64,000 bases of DNA from Ricinus communis (GCF_019578655.1 NC_063259.1:4018001-4082000), one strand, 5' to 3'. Shown: positions 10,811 through 22,293, counted from the first letter of the stretch. Made by a program: numbers and translations. The notes: generated from the letters alone by a model not told the origin.

Positions 10811-13690
10811 TATAATATCCGTAATTTTTTCTAAATTTTATTTTCTTTACTTTACGGGGAGCATTTTAGTAAATAAATACTCCAATATGTAATCTAGCAC
10901 TTTACTATATCAATCTCCGGTAAAATTATAGTTTTGTGACCTTGATTAAATGAGTCAAGCTTTATTTAAATTAATTTTAATACGTGTGTGTATTTTTTTA
11001 AAATTTAAAAGAGAAATTTAAATTATGTGGAATAATGTCTATTAGCATTGAGAATGTTTTAATAAGCTTAAAGTTTATATTAATTTAATTGACTATAACT
11101 AAGTATTTAGTGTATGTATAGATATATACATGTGTGTTATAATAAATGAATAAATATTACATAGGGGTTACTGTCGCAATTTCTTTTTAAGGGGGACTCA
11201 AAGGCACTTTTTCCCTCTCAAAGAAAATTTGATTTGGGTCCCTGAGCGTATCCTCTCCTTTCTCCTTCCCGTTGCATCGACCTCTCCTCCTTCAACTTTT
11301 GTTTTCGCTAGACATTGAGCTCCGACCAAGGGAACCTTGTAGCATCGCTAGCACCGTGTCATCTTCTCTCTCTCCGCCTGAAGCTGTCGTCAGCGTCGAG
11401 GAAGGAGGAAAGAAGCCGCCTTCCGCTGCCAACATTTGTTCTCCAGTCAATTCAATGCTGGAAATAGCTTCCCCACCCCTTAAAACCCAAACCCTAGCCT
11501 CTCACGCTGTCGCTGGACCGATGATCGGAGTAGGTGTGGCTTCGCCGGAATTGTTCTATTTTTGGCATTTCTGGTGGACTTCCGATGGTCATTTAAAGAA
11601 AATAACAACATATCCAAACTCCCAACACCTTGATCTATAATTTGGCATCCTCGGATTCCATTTTTGCCTCCGTCGAAAAAATTTCGATGAACGAACTCTG
11701 TGACCTCGAGACACGTGCTGACAGACAGAAAATTCATCTCGGCTTCTTAATTTATCGGATGCTAGTTCACAAATTTTAGCTCGTCTTGGTAGAATCTTTT
11801 AGACTCGAGGACTTAACTTAATACTTATCTATAGTCATACAATTTTATTAATTAGTGGTTTTAATGGAGTAAATTTTGTAAATTAATTAATAGTCTTATT
11901 GTGGCTTAATTTTTGGTAATTTAAAATATCAGCTGGTTGGATATGTTCTATATTGGCTTGTGATTAAATTAAAATTTTGAGAAATTAATTGAAAGTTGGT
12001 TGTGAAATAAATATTTGTGCCGCTCTGTTAAATAATATTTGTGATTGCGTTGTCTTGCAGAGTCAGGAAGAATGATGCAGCTTTGGTGGTCCGACTCCTG
12101 TCAAATAATTGATAAATATTAAAAGTGTTTCTAGTAGATTGTGGATCTGTTATACTAGGGGTAAACGTTTGTATTTTAGTGGAGGTTCTGCTAAATTTTC
12201 GATAGAATTTCGGAGTCGAAATTTTTAGACAGTCAATTCTAGGAGTCTAGGTCTAGGGTTGTTTACTAGATATTTTATTTTATTGGTTGTGTTATTCCCA
12301 TAAATACATATCCCGTCGATCCAGCTCCACCCGAGGCATATGAGCAATTAGTGAAGATTCGATAGAATTGTGAGTTAAAATCATATATTCTCTGTATATG
12401 TGTCATGTCAATTTTTGTGTAGCATTTTTCATTAATAATTATTACGAATTTTATTAATATTATCATTATATTAATATATTATCATTATTATAGATATTGC
12501 TTGGGAATTTTTATTATTTATTTAATTAATTGATTTATATATTTAATTATTTAATTATTATTTATTTAATTAATTAAGTTTATGTCTGCAATACATGTCA
12601 CCGTTCAATCTTATTTAATAAGTTATTAAACATAGTAAGATTGCTTGCGATTTATGTCATTTTTCATATTATCAATGTTATGATTGTATTATGATTCGGG
12701 ATGAGATGGTAGTAGAACATGCCACTTGATGGGTTGCATCAGGACCATATGCCCACCGATATAAATTAGTGACATGTAGTAAGGAAATATTTTTTGTGTC
12801 ATGGCCGAATATAACTCTCTAGGCTGTGGAAATTTGGTTACCGACTTTCTCTCTAAGATAAAAATTGAGAATTTTCCAATCAAAATATTTTTTATCTGGG
12901 CTTTTCGCCAATATCGATAATATCATATTTCGCTAGATAATTATTAATAGGAATACCTTCTAACATGTCGAAAGAAAAGGTCCCTAGTCGAGCATTACTA
13001 TTCAGGGATCGGCTATATTAGAAATTAAGTGACTAGGCTGGATTTAAGGACCCTTTTTGAGTTTCGCTCTCTGGGAGCCAGTCTTATTGGAATAAGAGAG
13101 CTGAAAGGCTGCTAGAATTGGGGTTAGGATTCTGCTGAAATACTCGTCACGTATGTGTTAAAAATCACATATTTTTAAATTATAACATGGCACGCACTTA
13201 TTATTTTGTGATGTTCTATATTATTTAAACAATTATATATATATATATATGGTTGTTTTAATTCATATATATGATTTTAACTCATTCCCAAGACTGACAG
13301 TCTCAATTTTAATTTTTCAGGTGATAGCTAGGTTCTCCGCCTTCTTTCTTTGGACAATCTGACTTCCTTCTCCTTCGGGCTTATTGTAATTAATTTTCTT
13401 TTTTTTACATTTCGAATTATTTAAAAATCTACACTTTCTGCAATAGTGTTTTGAAACTTTAATATTTTATTTGGCATGTTAAATCTATAGGAAAATATTA
13501 AGCGATCATGCTGAGGGTTTGATTTATTTATGTTGTCATTATGTGAATGAATTGTTAATATATTTGACAGGTATGCATATATGTGTATTTATTTAAATTA
13601 TTAATTAGTCAGACTTGTTTCGGGTTTCGGTGGCCTTAAGCCTACCTATTCTCTAGCGCCGGTCACGGGCCCATAAAACGGATCGTGACA
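10811..13690 (+). repeat. 3' LTR of the gypsy element, complete
   Basis: This 2880-bp LTR ends GGTCACGGGCCC...GATCGTGACA. It is several percent diverged from the left copy and differs by sizeable indels, so the insertion is not recent. The open frame 11272-11640 within it has no domain and is matched only in part in the other LTR, so it is not called a gene. Confidence 0.88.
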
Positions 13691-13859
13691 AACTTGAAAG
13701 AAGAAGTGGGCAGTTAGAAAGGAGAAAGAAGAAGAAGTGGAAAGTTAGAAAGGGGAAAAAAAGAAGAAGTGGGAAGTTGCAAAAATAAAAAAGCAATAAA
13801 AAGCAAGAGAAAGGCATGAAAATGTAAGAGAAAAGATGCTGAGGCATTTTTGTAATTAC

Positions 13860-13860
<1 letters not shown>
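13691..13860. repeat. target duplication copy and purine-rich tandem repeats
   Basis: After AACTT (13691-13695) the MULE-side sequence resumes. About three imperfect units of 32-34 bp follow (13699-13785), each with AGAAGAAGTGG followed by AAGTTAGAAAGG or a variant. Read on the minus strand this would be the pyrimidine-rich 5' part of the interrupted Ulp1 gene or its leader. Confidence 0.55.

Positions 13861-13864
<4 letters not shown>

Positions 13865-13896
<32 letters not shown>
13865..13896. repeat. (TA)16 microsatellite
   Basis: An uninterrupted run of sixteen TA units, followed by AT-rich sequence to about 14470 in which no gene or clear repeat was seen. Confidence 0.95.
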
Positions 13897-13898
<2 letters not shown>

Positions 13899-14469
13899 GT
13901 AATTTTTTATTTCTTATAAAAATAAAAGGTCAAATCCGATGTTTAAAACAGTGAAATAAAATAAATAATAAAATTCAATTTATAAGTCACATGCTTCGTA
14001 TATAATAAGCAATCCCCACTAATATACTTCGAACTTAGTAAAGCGTATCACTCAATTAAAATAGAGATGAAGAATTCAAAGAGTGTGCATGTACAAGTAC
14101 ATAAAATATCAAAACTATCACTTTCAATCCTCACTGCTATTAATTCATTCAAATTGATTTTGAAAAATTTTATAATTTAAATTCTTGAATTGAAAATATA
14201 AAATCCCAAAATAAATTATAAAATTGTAATTAATTCTCAATGTACTAAGCAAGAGAAAAATAATTTTGAACAGGCAAAGAAAAATCATAAGTAAAGAAAA
14301 TAGAAAAGCAATGTATCTCTTGAGGTAGTGTTTTGCCACCCGTAATAGTCTTGTCAAATACATTTTAAATTAACTATGAATATATATATATATTATCGTC
14401 TACTACTATAAAGGGATAAGTATAAAACCTAAAACTTAAAACCATGCTTATGCTCATGAATGCAAAATG

Positions 14470-15134
14470 AAAACAAAATAAAATTATTTTTTGATGCACA
14501 TGATCCTCTATTTCAGAGGCAAGTGCAGAGTATACTTAAAGCAAAAGTGAAATAAGAAAACTTACAAAACTTGAAGTTTTATTGATAAAACAAATTTACA
14601 TAGGTTTTAGATTCCTGGTTCTTCTAGTAATAGGAAAGGAAAGATAGTGAAAGGAAGTACAGTGTTTTAGCTTTTAGAAGAAAAATAATAAAAATGAGAT
14701 TCTTTCTAAAATTATAAAGAATAAGCTTAGAGAATGTAAAAATCTACTCTTTATGATTCTCAGAAGTAACTCCTGCTTCTACTTATTTAGATTTTCTCCT
14801 TATATAGATATCTTGGGGTGTTTGTCCCTAGAGAAGAAGTGGATGTCAGCTCAGGGTCACATGGAGAGGAGCCTATCCTTTAGTGCTATGGATAGTGGAT
14901 GTTAGTCCATGGAATGAAGCAGTGCTTGTCTTCTAGTGTCGGTACGAGACATGCTTAAAGAAAGTCTGTAAAAATTCTATACAATGGTTTTACTTTTATT
15001 GTTACTTAACTTTTTATTTTTTTACTGCCTTATTGGGTTTTCAGTCTTTATAGGCTCATTTGGCCTTACAGGTTTTACAATGCTTTACAAGTCCATTGGA
15101 CTACATCATTTTTACAAGGTTTTATCAATAGGAG
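14470..15134 (-). promoter_or_regulatory. endogenous pararetrovirus intergenic region: TATA box, leader, poly(A) signal
   Basis: On the minus strand a TATA motif CTATATAAGG (14798-14807) is followed about 220 bases later by AATAAA (14578-14583). A promoter closely followed by a poly(A) signal is the arrangement that gives caulimovirid RNA its terminal repeat. The sequence upstream on the minus strand (14815-14960) is comparatively GC-rich and includes TGACATCCAC, as plant viral enhancers often do. It is separated from the viral coding remnants only by the CRM insertion at 15135. No tRNA-Met primer site was found. Its identity as viral rests on position and layout, not on a recognised sequence. 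Confidence 0.5.
15130..15134. other. target site duplication (left copy), AGGAG
   Basis: AGGAG precedes the left CRM LTR and is repeated exactly at 22294-22298 after the right LTR, giving the precise insertion limits. Confidence 0.92.
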
Positions 15135-16128
15135 TGATGCAACCAAGGATGCATCTAAGTCAACTAGCATGGATCCACTAGCCTATGGAGGACCAATGAC
15201 ACGAGCAAGGAGTAAGAAGTTCAAGCAAGCCTTAAATTCTTACTTGGAGCATATTTTGAAGATGGCTAATGATGGTGCTTTTGATGATGATAACAATGTC
15301 TTGAAAATGGTGACATTAATTGCCATTAATGAGCAAAGGGGGCAGAAGCTCAACTTCCAAAAGGCGTGTGACCACGCCTTACAACTTGTGAGCTGCGCAG
15401 AAAGGGGGCAGAAGCTCAACTTCCATAAGGCGTGACCACGCCTTACAAGCTGCCTACAAAAAGAGCTTCGAATTTTTCAAGAAACATTCGTAATGGACCC
15501 GTTTTAAGTTAATTTCCTCTATTTTTGGAAGTATTGGATAAAGGGAACTTCCTCCCATGAATTTAGGATTTTAATTAGGGTTAGATTACTCTTTACCTTA
15601 TCCTTCCTTATAGGGATAAGATTAGCCGCATATTAGGAGTCTTTTAGGGTTTGATTTTTATTTCTTATCTCTTAGTCCTTTTAGGATCTAGAATCACTTC
15701 AAAATCCTATAAATAGAGCTATGTATTTTTGTTAAAACAATAAGATCAATATATATTTCTGAATGAAGTTTTATTTGAGTTGTTAACTCTTATTCCTTAA
15801 GGTGCTCCTTATTGAATTTCTTGAGATTAAATTAACTTGTTTGATTTAGTTTCACATCTACATGTTTAATCAATCAATTAACTTTTTATTAGTTTCTTGG
15901 GTTGTTTGAACATTCTTCATCTATTTATAACTAAAGGGCTTAGTAGTTCTATTGCTAAGTTTGTTAGTTCCATAATCAATTGCAAACTTTCAAGTTAGAT
16001 TTTGGGGCGACAAATTCGAACTTATTGGTAAGGGTGCTTCCTCTTAAATAGGGAGAGCATTTATCAGTTTGATTTTCTCACCATTACTTATCTTGGTGTT
16101 TGAACGTATCCGGTTCGAGTTCGTATTA
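15135..16128 (+). repeat. CRM 5' LTR
   Basis: This 994-bp LTR matches 21293-22293. Near 15339-15450 it contains a tandem duplication built around GGGGGCAGAAGCTCAACTTCC and GACCACGCCTTACAA, also present in the right LTR. A TATA-like CCTATAAATAGAGC lies at about 15708-15721. The open frames at 14984-15435 are the 5'-LTR image of the polyprotein C-terminus, not separate genes. Confidence 0.93.
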
Positions 16129-16130
16129 TT

Positions 16131-16143
16131 TGGTATCAGAGCC
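16131..16143 (+). other. CRM primer binding site
   Basis: TGGTATCAGAGCC is the classic complement of the 3' end of initiator tRNA-Met and lies two bases after the 5' LTR. Confidence 0.93.
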
Positions 16144-16764
16144 AAACTTGTAAGTTGGTTTACTTTCTTTTCAATTAAGAGTCTATCTTCTATTTCATCT
16201 CAATTTTTGTTCGCATCATTATAAGACAAAAAAAGTATACTATTTTCATTGCTGCCCGCACACCAAGGCAAATTTCAAAAAAAAAAAAGAAAGGAAAAGA
16301 AAACTAACCCTAACCATTTGTGTTGGGTAGTGCTTGAAGAATTAATTCTTGATTGATTCATTCCGTAATTCTTTTTAATTGATTGTAACTGTTCTTCATT
16401 CTTAAAATTCTGATTTGGGTAATTTTGTTTGTTTTCTCTTAAAAAGCTTTTCTTTTGGGTTAATTGAGTCTTGCTCGATTAGTTGTAAGCTTGTTTTGTT
16501 CACACACTTATAATTCATTTTATTGATTCACGAGTGTTCTATTAAACTTCAGAATTAATAAACGTTAAAAGGTTGTGAAAAACTTGTTCTTGTGATTACT
16601 AAAACAATTTGATTTAATTTCTATAAGGAATTCAATTCTTTGTGAGTGAAACACGTGAGGGAATGATCTTTTTCTTGTATAGCCTTTAACTATAAGAAGC
16701 CTCCAGAGTATAACACTTGACCACGTCTTTTTTTTGTTTTCTTTTCTAGTCTTTTGGTTTAACC

Positions 16765-17725
16765 ATGTCATTTGAACAGCCATTGACTTTGGAAAATTTA
16801 GCTTATACATTGAGAGATGTAGTAGAACATATGCAAAAACAATTTCAAAAACAAGATGACAAATTAACTAGGTTATTGAATGATATGCCTAAAACGTCTA
16901 AAGGAGATAGTTCTGATAATGACCAAGAAAGTGAGTCTAAAGGGTCTATAGACATAATCTCCAACCCAAAATTGACATTAATTTGGGTAGCATTAAGATG
17001 AAAATACCATATTTTCATGGTAAAAGTGACCTTGAAGTTTATTTGGAATGGGAAAAGAAGGTTGAAAGGGTTTTTGAATGTTATAACTATAGTGAATCTA
17101 AAAAGGTTAAACTTGCTGTTGTTGAATTCTGTGATTATGCTGCCATTTGGTGGGATCAATTGGTGAGTGGTCGTAGGCGTTATGGGGAACATGAAGTCGG
17201 TTCATGGGATGAGGTTAAACGCATTATGCGTAAAAGGTTTGTGCCATCGCACTACCAAAGGGTTTTGTACAACAAGTTACAAAAGTTAGTACAAGGTAGT
17301 AAGAGTGTTGAGGAGTATTGGCAATCTATGGAGATAGCTATGATTAGAGCCAATATAGATGAGGATAGGGAAGCCACAATGGCAAGATTTCTGCATGGTT
17401 TGAATCGTGATATTGCTAACATAATTGAATTGCAGCATTATGTAGAGATGGAGGACATGTTGCACATGGCCGTAAAGGTGGAAAAGCAATTAAAAACCAA
17501 GAGCAGAAGTGCTGCCCCTAGCTCCAAATGGAGTAACACATGGAAAGGGAGCAACCAGCCCCCTAACAAGGGTCGTGAGGCATTAAAGGACATCAAGATA
17601 GCCCCTAAATTTGATGTTAACACTAAGCCAACGACGCAAAGTGACCTCAAATCAAAGAAAGTGCAATGCTTCAAGTGTTTGCGGTATGGGCATATATCTT
17701 CCCAATGTCCAAACAAGCGAACCAT
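16765..17725 (+). pseudogene. CRM gag (capsid/nucleocapsid), frameshifted
   Basis: The frame opens at the ATG at 16765 (MSFEQPLTLENLAYTLRDVV) with a coiled-coil-like start. It shifts near 16970-16985 and continues in a second frame with IKMKIPYFHGKSDLEVYLEW, the retrotransposon gag core. Further core signatures include LAVVEFCDYAAIWWDQLV, VEEYWQSMEIAMIRANI and ATMARFLHGLNRDIANI. A zinc knuckle, CFKCLRYGHISSQC (17668-17709), ends the nucleocapsid. Gag assembles the cytoplasmic particle in which reverse transcription occurs. The stretch 16129-16764 upstream is the untranslated leader. Confidence 0.85.
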
Positions 17726-18830
17726 GGCAATTCGAGGTGGTGAAGTGGTCTTTGAGAGTGATGAAGAATCCGAATCTGGTGAGGAGGATTACCTAGACAT
17801 GCCTGAGTTGGAAGATTGTGATGATGTGCAATTGGGTGATGTTAGTAATGTACTTGTAACCTTTAGAGCTCTTAATTTACAACGTATTGATGATGATGCT
17901 CAAAGGGAAAACATATTCCATACTACATGTAAAGTACAAAACTATGATGCTAATTGTAGTTTAATCATTGATGAGGGTAGTTGTACTAATGTAGCAAGTG
18001 CTATGATGGTTGATAAACTTAGACTTCCAACTATTAAGCACCCTAAGCCATACACCTTGCAATGGCTTAATGATCAAAGTGGGATTAGAGTTACTAAGCA
18101 AGTACGGATTGCATTTAGTGTAAAGAAGTATCATGATGAGGTATTATGTGATGTTGTTCCCATGCAAGCATGTCATATTTTGCTAGGTAGACCATGGTTA
18201 TATGATAGATCTGTAATTCATAATGGTCGAACCAATGCATATTCTCATGTAATGGATGGAAAACCGTATGTTTTGGCACCATTGAGTCCTAAAGAAGTTT
18301 ATGAATTACAAAGAGTTGTAAAGGACCGAATGGGAGCATATGAGAAAGGAAAACAAAAGTGTGAGAGTGCACATGAAAAAGAAAAGGTGCACAAGCAAAA
18401 GGAGAGTTCTGTGGAAAATAATGAGGGGCGAGAGCAAAGAGTGGTAAAAGGAGAGTTTAGTGAGGGTTTGCGCAAGAATGTGAGTAAAAGAACGAGTAAG
18501 GCGCAAGAAAAAGGGGAGGCAAGTGAGAAAAAAGTGAGTTTCTTAGTTAGAGAGCGAGACATGAGAAAGGCTTTGAGTGAAAATAGGCAAGTACTTGTAC
18601 TTATGTACAAGGAAACTTTATTTAACACTAATAATCTTCACTCTTCTCTTCCTAGTGTGTTTGTAAGTATTTTGCAGGAGTATGGCGATGTGTTTCCCGA
18701 GGAGTTACTTAGTGGGTTGCCACCACTAAGGAGGATAGAACACCAAATTGACTTTGTGCCGGGGTCATCCACTCCAAATAAACCAGCCTGTAGAGTAAAT
18801 CCCGAGGAGACCAAAGAGCTGCAATGCTAA
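17726..18830 (+). pseudogene. CRM protease region, ends at a premature stop
   Basis: This is continuous with the second gag frame. It carries an acidic linker and then a retropepsin-like domain (about 17935-18215: LIIDEGSCTNVAS, later MQACHILLGRPWLYDR). The catalytic position reads D-E-G-S where the family usually has D-G-G-S or D-S/T-G. A Lys/Glu-rich linker (18300-18560) leads to the RT entry (PLRRIEHQIDFVPG). TAA at 18828-18830 ends the frame just before the RT motif [17 protein letters not shown], which continues in the same frame. Confidence 0.85.
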
Positions 18831-20651
18831 GTTGAGGAACTACTAAGTAAAGGTTATGTTAGGGAAAGTCTTAGCCCATGTCCTGTTCTTGTTTTGTTAA
18901 TCCCTAAGAAAGATGGGTCTTGGCGTATATGTATTGATTGTCGTGCAATTAACAAGATTACCATTAAATATCGTCATCCTATTCCTAGGTTAGATGATAT
19001 GTTAGATGAATTGCATGGAAGTGTTATCTTTACTAAAATTGATTTGAGAAGTGGCTATCACCAAATTAGAATGAATATAGGTGATGAGTGTAAAACAATA
19101 TTCAAAACTAAATTTGGTTTGTATGAGTGGTTGGTCATGCCTTTTGGCTTAACTAACACACCAAGTACTTTTATGAGACTAATGAACCATGTTTTGCGTG
19201 CGTATATTGGTAAATTTGTGGTAGTATACTTTGATGATATTCTGATTTATAGTAAGAGCTTTAGTGAGCATGTTGAACATGTTCGGATGGTGTTGATGGT
19301 TTTGTGTGAGAATTCTTTATATGCTAACCTTGCTAAGTGTGATTTTTGCACAAACAAACTTGTGTTTCTTGGTTTTGTTGTTAGTGCAAATGGAATTCAG
19401 GTTGATGAAGATAAGGTGAAAGCAATTAAGGAGTGGCCAACACCAAAGAATGTTAGTGATGTGAGGAGCTTTCATGGGCTTGCAAGCTTCTATAGGAGGT
19501 TTGTCAAGGACTTCAGTACCCTTACCGCACCACTCAACGAGCTTGTAAAGAAGAACGTGAAGTTTCATTGGGGAGAACAACAAGAAAAAGCATTTAATAT
19601 GCTAAAGGACAAACTTACTTCATCTCCCATTCTTTCACTTCTAGATTTTTTGAAAACTTTTGAAATTGATTGTGATGCTTCTGGTGTAGGTATTGGAGCT
19701 GTTTTAATGCAAGATGGGAAGCCAATAGCCTATTTTAGTGAAAAGTTGAATAGAGCTAGCCTGAAGTATCCAACTTATGACAAGAAATTGTATGCTCTTG
19801 TGCGTGCACTCAATGTTTGGCAGCATTATTTGCTACCTAAGGAGTTTGTGATTCACACGGATCATGAAGCATTAAAGCACTTGAAGGGACAGAACAAGTT
19901 GAATAAGCGCCATGCTAAATGGAGTGAATTCATTGAAGCGTTTCCCTATGTCATTAAGTACAAGCAAGGTAAAAAAAATATAGTTGCCGATGCACTATCT
20001 AGAAGGTATGCTTTACTTGCTTCTTTAGAAATAAAATTGCTTGGTTTTGAGTATATCAAAGACTTGTATGTTGATGACCACGATTTTGGCTCTATTTTTC
20101 ATGCTTGTGAACATGGTGCTATTGATAAATTTTATAGACATGATGGATTTTTGTTCAAAGAAAAACGTCTATGCATTCCTATGTGTTCTATACGTGAATT
20201 ACTTGTGAGAGAGTCACATGAAGGTGGTTTGATGGGACACTTTAGTGTTCAAAAGACTTTAGATGTTCTGCATGATCATTTCTATTGGCCTAAGATGAAA
20301 TCTGATGTGAATAGATTATGTGCTAACTGTATTATTTGCAAGCAAGCTAAGTCTAAATCACAACCTAATGGGATGTACATGCCTTTGCCCATACCTAATT
20401 CTCCTTGGATTGACATATCTATGGATTTTGTGCTTGGATTACCTAGGTCTAAGCATGGGCATGATAGTATTTTTGTTGTGGTGGATAGGTTTTCAAAGAT
20501 GTCACACTTTATTGCATGTAGGAAAACTGATGATGCACAATATGTTGCTGAATTGTTCTTTAGAGAAATTGTACGTTTACATGGTATGCCTAGAACTATT
20601 GTTAGTGATAGGGACACCAAGTTTTTGAGCTATTTTTGGAAGACCTTATAG
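18831..20651 (+). pseudogene. CRM reverse transcriptase, RNase H and integrase, between two stops
   Basis: Open from after the 18828 stop to TAG at 20649. [43 protein letters not shown] and the active site YFDDILIYS (19227-19253). RNase [15 protein letters not shown] (19663 on), [17 protein letters not shown]. Integrase: HHCC finger (H-x4..MGH near 20218-20242, C-IIC near 20327-20338), then the DDE core with the first Asp in SMDFVLGLP (near 20423), the second in IVSDRD (near 20603) and the Glu in QTEVVNR (20708-20728, past the stop). Catalytic residues are intact. The two stops are the main lesions. The host-independent role is copying the RNA and inserting the cDNA. Confidence 0.9.
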
Positions 20652-20657
20652 GGTAAA

Positions 20658-21101
20658 TTGGGAACTAAATTGTTTTTTTCTACTACATGTCATCCCCAAA
20701 TCGATGGTCAAACCGAGGTAGTGAATAGAACTTTGTCACAATTACTGAGGACCATGGTTAAACGAAACTTGAGAACATGGGAAGATTGTTTGCCGCATGT
20801 TGAATTTGCATATAATCGTAGTATGCATTCTTCTACTCAATTTTTCCCATTTGAGATTGTTTATGGCTTTATTCCTTTGAGTCCTTTAGATTTGATTGCT
20901 TTACCTTTGAGTGAACAAGTGAATTTAGATAGCGCAAAGAAGGCTGAATTTGTGTTGAAGTTGCATGAACAAGTGCGTGCAAACTTGGAAAGACGCAATG
21001 AACAAATCACCAAACAACGCAATAAGGGCCGCAAAAGGATGGTATTTGAAGTTGGTGATTGGATTTGGGTGCACTTCAGGAAGGAAAGGTTTCCCAGCTA
21101 A
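20658..21101 (+). pseudogene. CRM integrase core end
   Basis: This is the same frame resumed after the TAG at 20649. It has [20 protein letters not shown] with the catalytic Glu, then [21 protein letters not shown] and a basic C-terminal linker ([15 protein letters not shown]). It ends at TAA 21099-21101 (FPS-stop-RKSK), where relatives carry Gln, consistent with a single C-to-T change. Confidence 0.87.
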
Positions 21102-21536
21102 AGGAAATCAAAGATGATGCCACATGGTGATGGTCCATTTGAAGTAATAGAGCGCATCAACGATAATGCATACAAAGTTGACTTACCTGGTGAGTATAAT
21201 GTTAGTGCTACTTTTAATGTTGTTGATTTGTCTCCTTTTGATTTTAATGAAGGCGTTGATTCGAGGTCAAATCCTTTCAAAGAGGGGGGGAATGATGCAA
21301 CCAAGGATGCATCTAAGTCAACTAGCATAGATCCACTAGCCTATGGAGGACCAATGACACGAGCAAGGAGTAAGAAGTTCAAGCAAGCCTTAAATTCTTA
21401 CTTGGAGCATGTTTTGAAGATGGCTAATGATGGTGCTTTTGATGGTTTTGATGATGATAACAATGTCTTGAAGATAGTGACATTAATTGCCATTAATGAG
21501 CAAAGGGGGCAGAAGCTCAACTTCCATAAGGCTTGA
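21102..21536 (+). pseudogene. CRM integrase C-terminus extending into the 3' LTR
   Basis: After the third stop the frame continues through the GPY-like module (HGDGPFEVIERINDNAYKV ... FNVVDLSPFD). It crosses the polypurine tract (21279-21292) and runs about 80 codons into the 3' LTR, ending at 21536. The LTR-encoded tail includes GPMTRARSKKFKQALNSYLE, a basic segment resembling the CR motif that replaces a canonical chromodomain in some CRM elements. The equivalent tail is present in the 5' LTR (15135-15435) with a 9-bp difference. Whether it binds centromeric chromatin is inference. Confidence 0.8.
21279..21292 (+). other. CRM polypurine tract
   Basis: AAAGAGGGGGGGAA immediately precedes the 3' LTR start TGATGCAACC and lies inside the coding frame. 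Confidence 0.88.
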
Positions 21537-22293
21537 CCACGCCTTACAACCTGTGAGCTGCGCAGAAAGGGGGCAGAAGCTCAACTTCCATAAGGCGTGA
21601 CCACGCCTTACAAGCTGCCTACAAAAAGAACTTCGAATTTTTCAAGAAACATTCGTAATGGACCCGTTTTAAGTTAATTTCCTCTATTTTTGGAAGTATT
21701 GGATAAAGAGAACTTCCTCCCATGAATTTAGGATTTTAATTAGGGTTAGATTACTCTTTACCTTATCCTTCCTTATAGGGATAAGATTAGCCGCATATTA
21801 GAAGTCTTTTAGGGTTTGATTTTTATTCCTTATCTCTTAGTCCTTTTAGGGTTTAGAATCACTTCAAAACCCTATAAATAGAGCTATGTATTTCGGTTAA
21901 AACAATAAGATCAATATATATTTCTGAATGAAATTTTATTTGAGTTGTTAACTCTTATTCCTTAAGGTGCTCCTTATTGAATTTCTTGAGATTAAATTAA
22001 CTTGTTTGATTTAGTTTCACATCTACATGTTTGATCAATCAATTAACTTTTTATTAGTTTCTTGTGTTGTTTGAATATTCTTCATCTATTTATAACTAAA
22101 GGGCTTAGTAGTTCTATTGCTAAGTTTGTTAATTCCATAATCAATTGCAAACTTTCAAGTTAGATTTTGGGGTGACAAATTCGAACTTATTGGTAAGGGT
22201 GCTTCCTCTTAAATAGGGAGAGCGTTTATCAGTTTGATTTTCTCACCATTACTTATCTTGGTGTTTGAACGTATCCGATTCGAGTTCGTATCA
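21293..22293 (+). repeat. CRM 3' LTR
   Basis: This 1001-bp LTR is highly similar to the left copy. Most differences are transitions. It is followed by AGGAG. Confidence 0.93.

Larger units (their letters stand above)
7922..13690 (+). mobile_element. truncated Ty3/gypsy (chromovirus, Tekay-like) retrotransposon with long LTRs
   Basis: Two direct repeats flank a 0.7-kb interior. The element starts TGTAAT and ends GGATCGTGACA, a typical gypsy LTR terminus, and is bounded by AACTT on both sides. The right LTR is complete (10811-13690, 2880 bp). The left LTR (7922 to about 10093) lacks about 650 bp at its 3' end and joins directly to the end of pol. The primer binding site, gag, protease, RT, RNase H and most of integrase are therefore gone. 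The element sits inside the MULE protease gene. Confidence 0.88.
15135..22293 (+). mobile_element. CRM-type (centromeric chromovirus) Ty3/gypsy retrotransposon, nearly complete
   Basis: This 7.16-kb element has ~1-kb LTRs (TGATGCAACC...CGTATCA), a Met-tRNA primer site at 16131, gag, protease, RT, RNase H, integrase and a polypurine tract, all in order. Placement in the CRM clade rests on the recognised character of its RT/RNase H and integrase ([37 protein letters not shown]) and on the reading frame that runs into the 3' LTR. Three nonsense changes and one early frameshift silence it. The LTRs differ at about 25 positions by eye plus small indels, so insertion was moderately recent. It interrupts the endogenous pararetrovirus. 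Confidence 0.88.

Noticed and set aside
11272..11640. 122-codon open frame inside the right LTR of the 7922-13690 element
   Set aside because: The corresponding part of the left LTR keeps only part of this frame, no domain is seen, and GC-rich LTR leader sequence often stays open by chance.
14984..15435. Open frames at the left edge of the CRM element
   Set aside because: They are the 5'-LTR image of the polyprotein C-terminus encoded in the 3' LTR, plus flanking sequence, not separate genes.
16845..17192. 115-codon minus-strand frame across CRM gag
   Set aside because: It is the antisense of the real gag frame; composition and overlap explain it.
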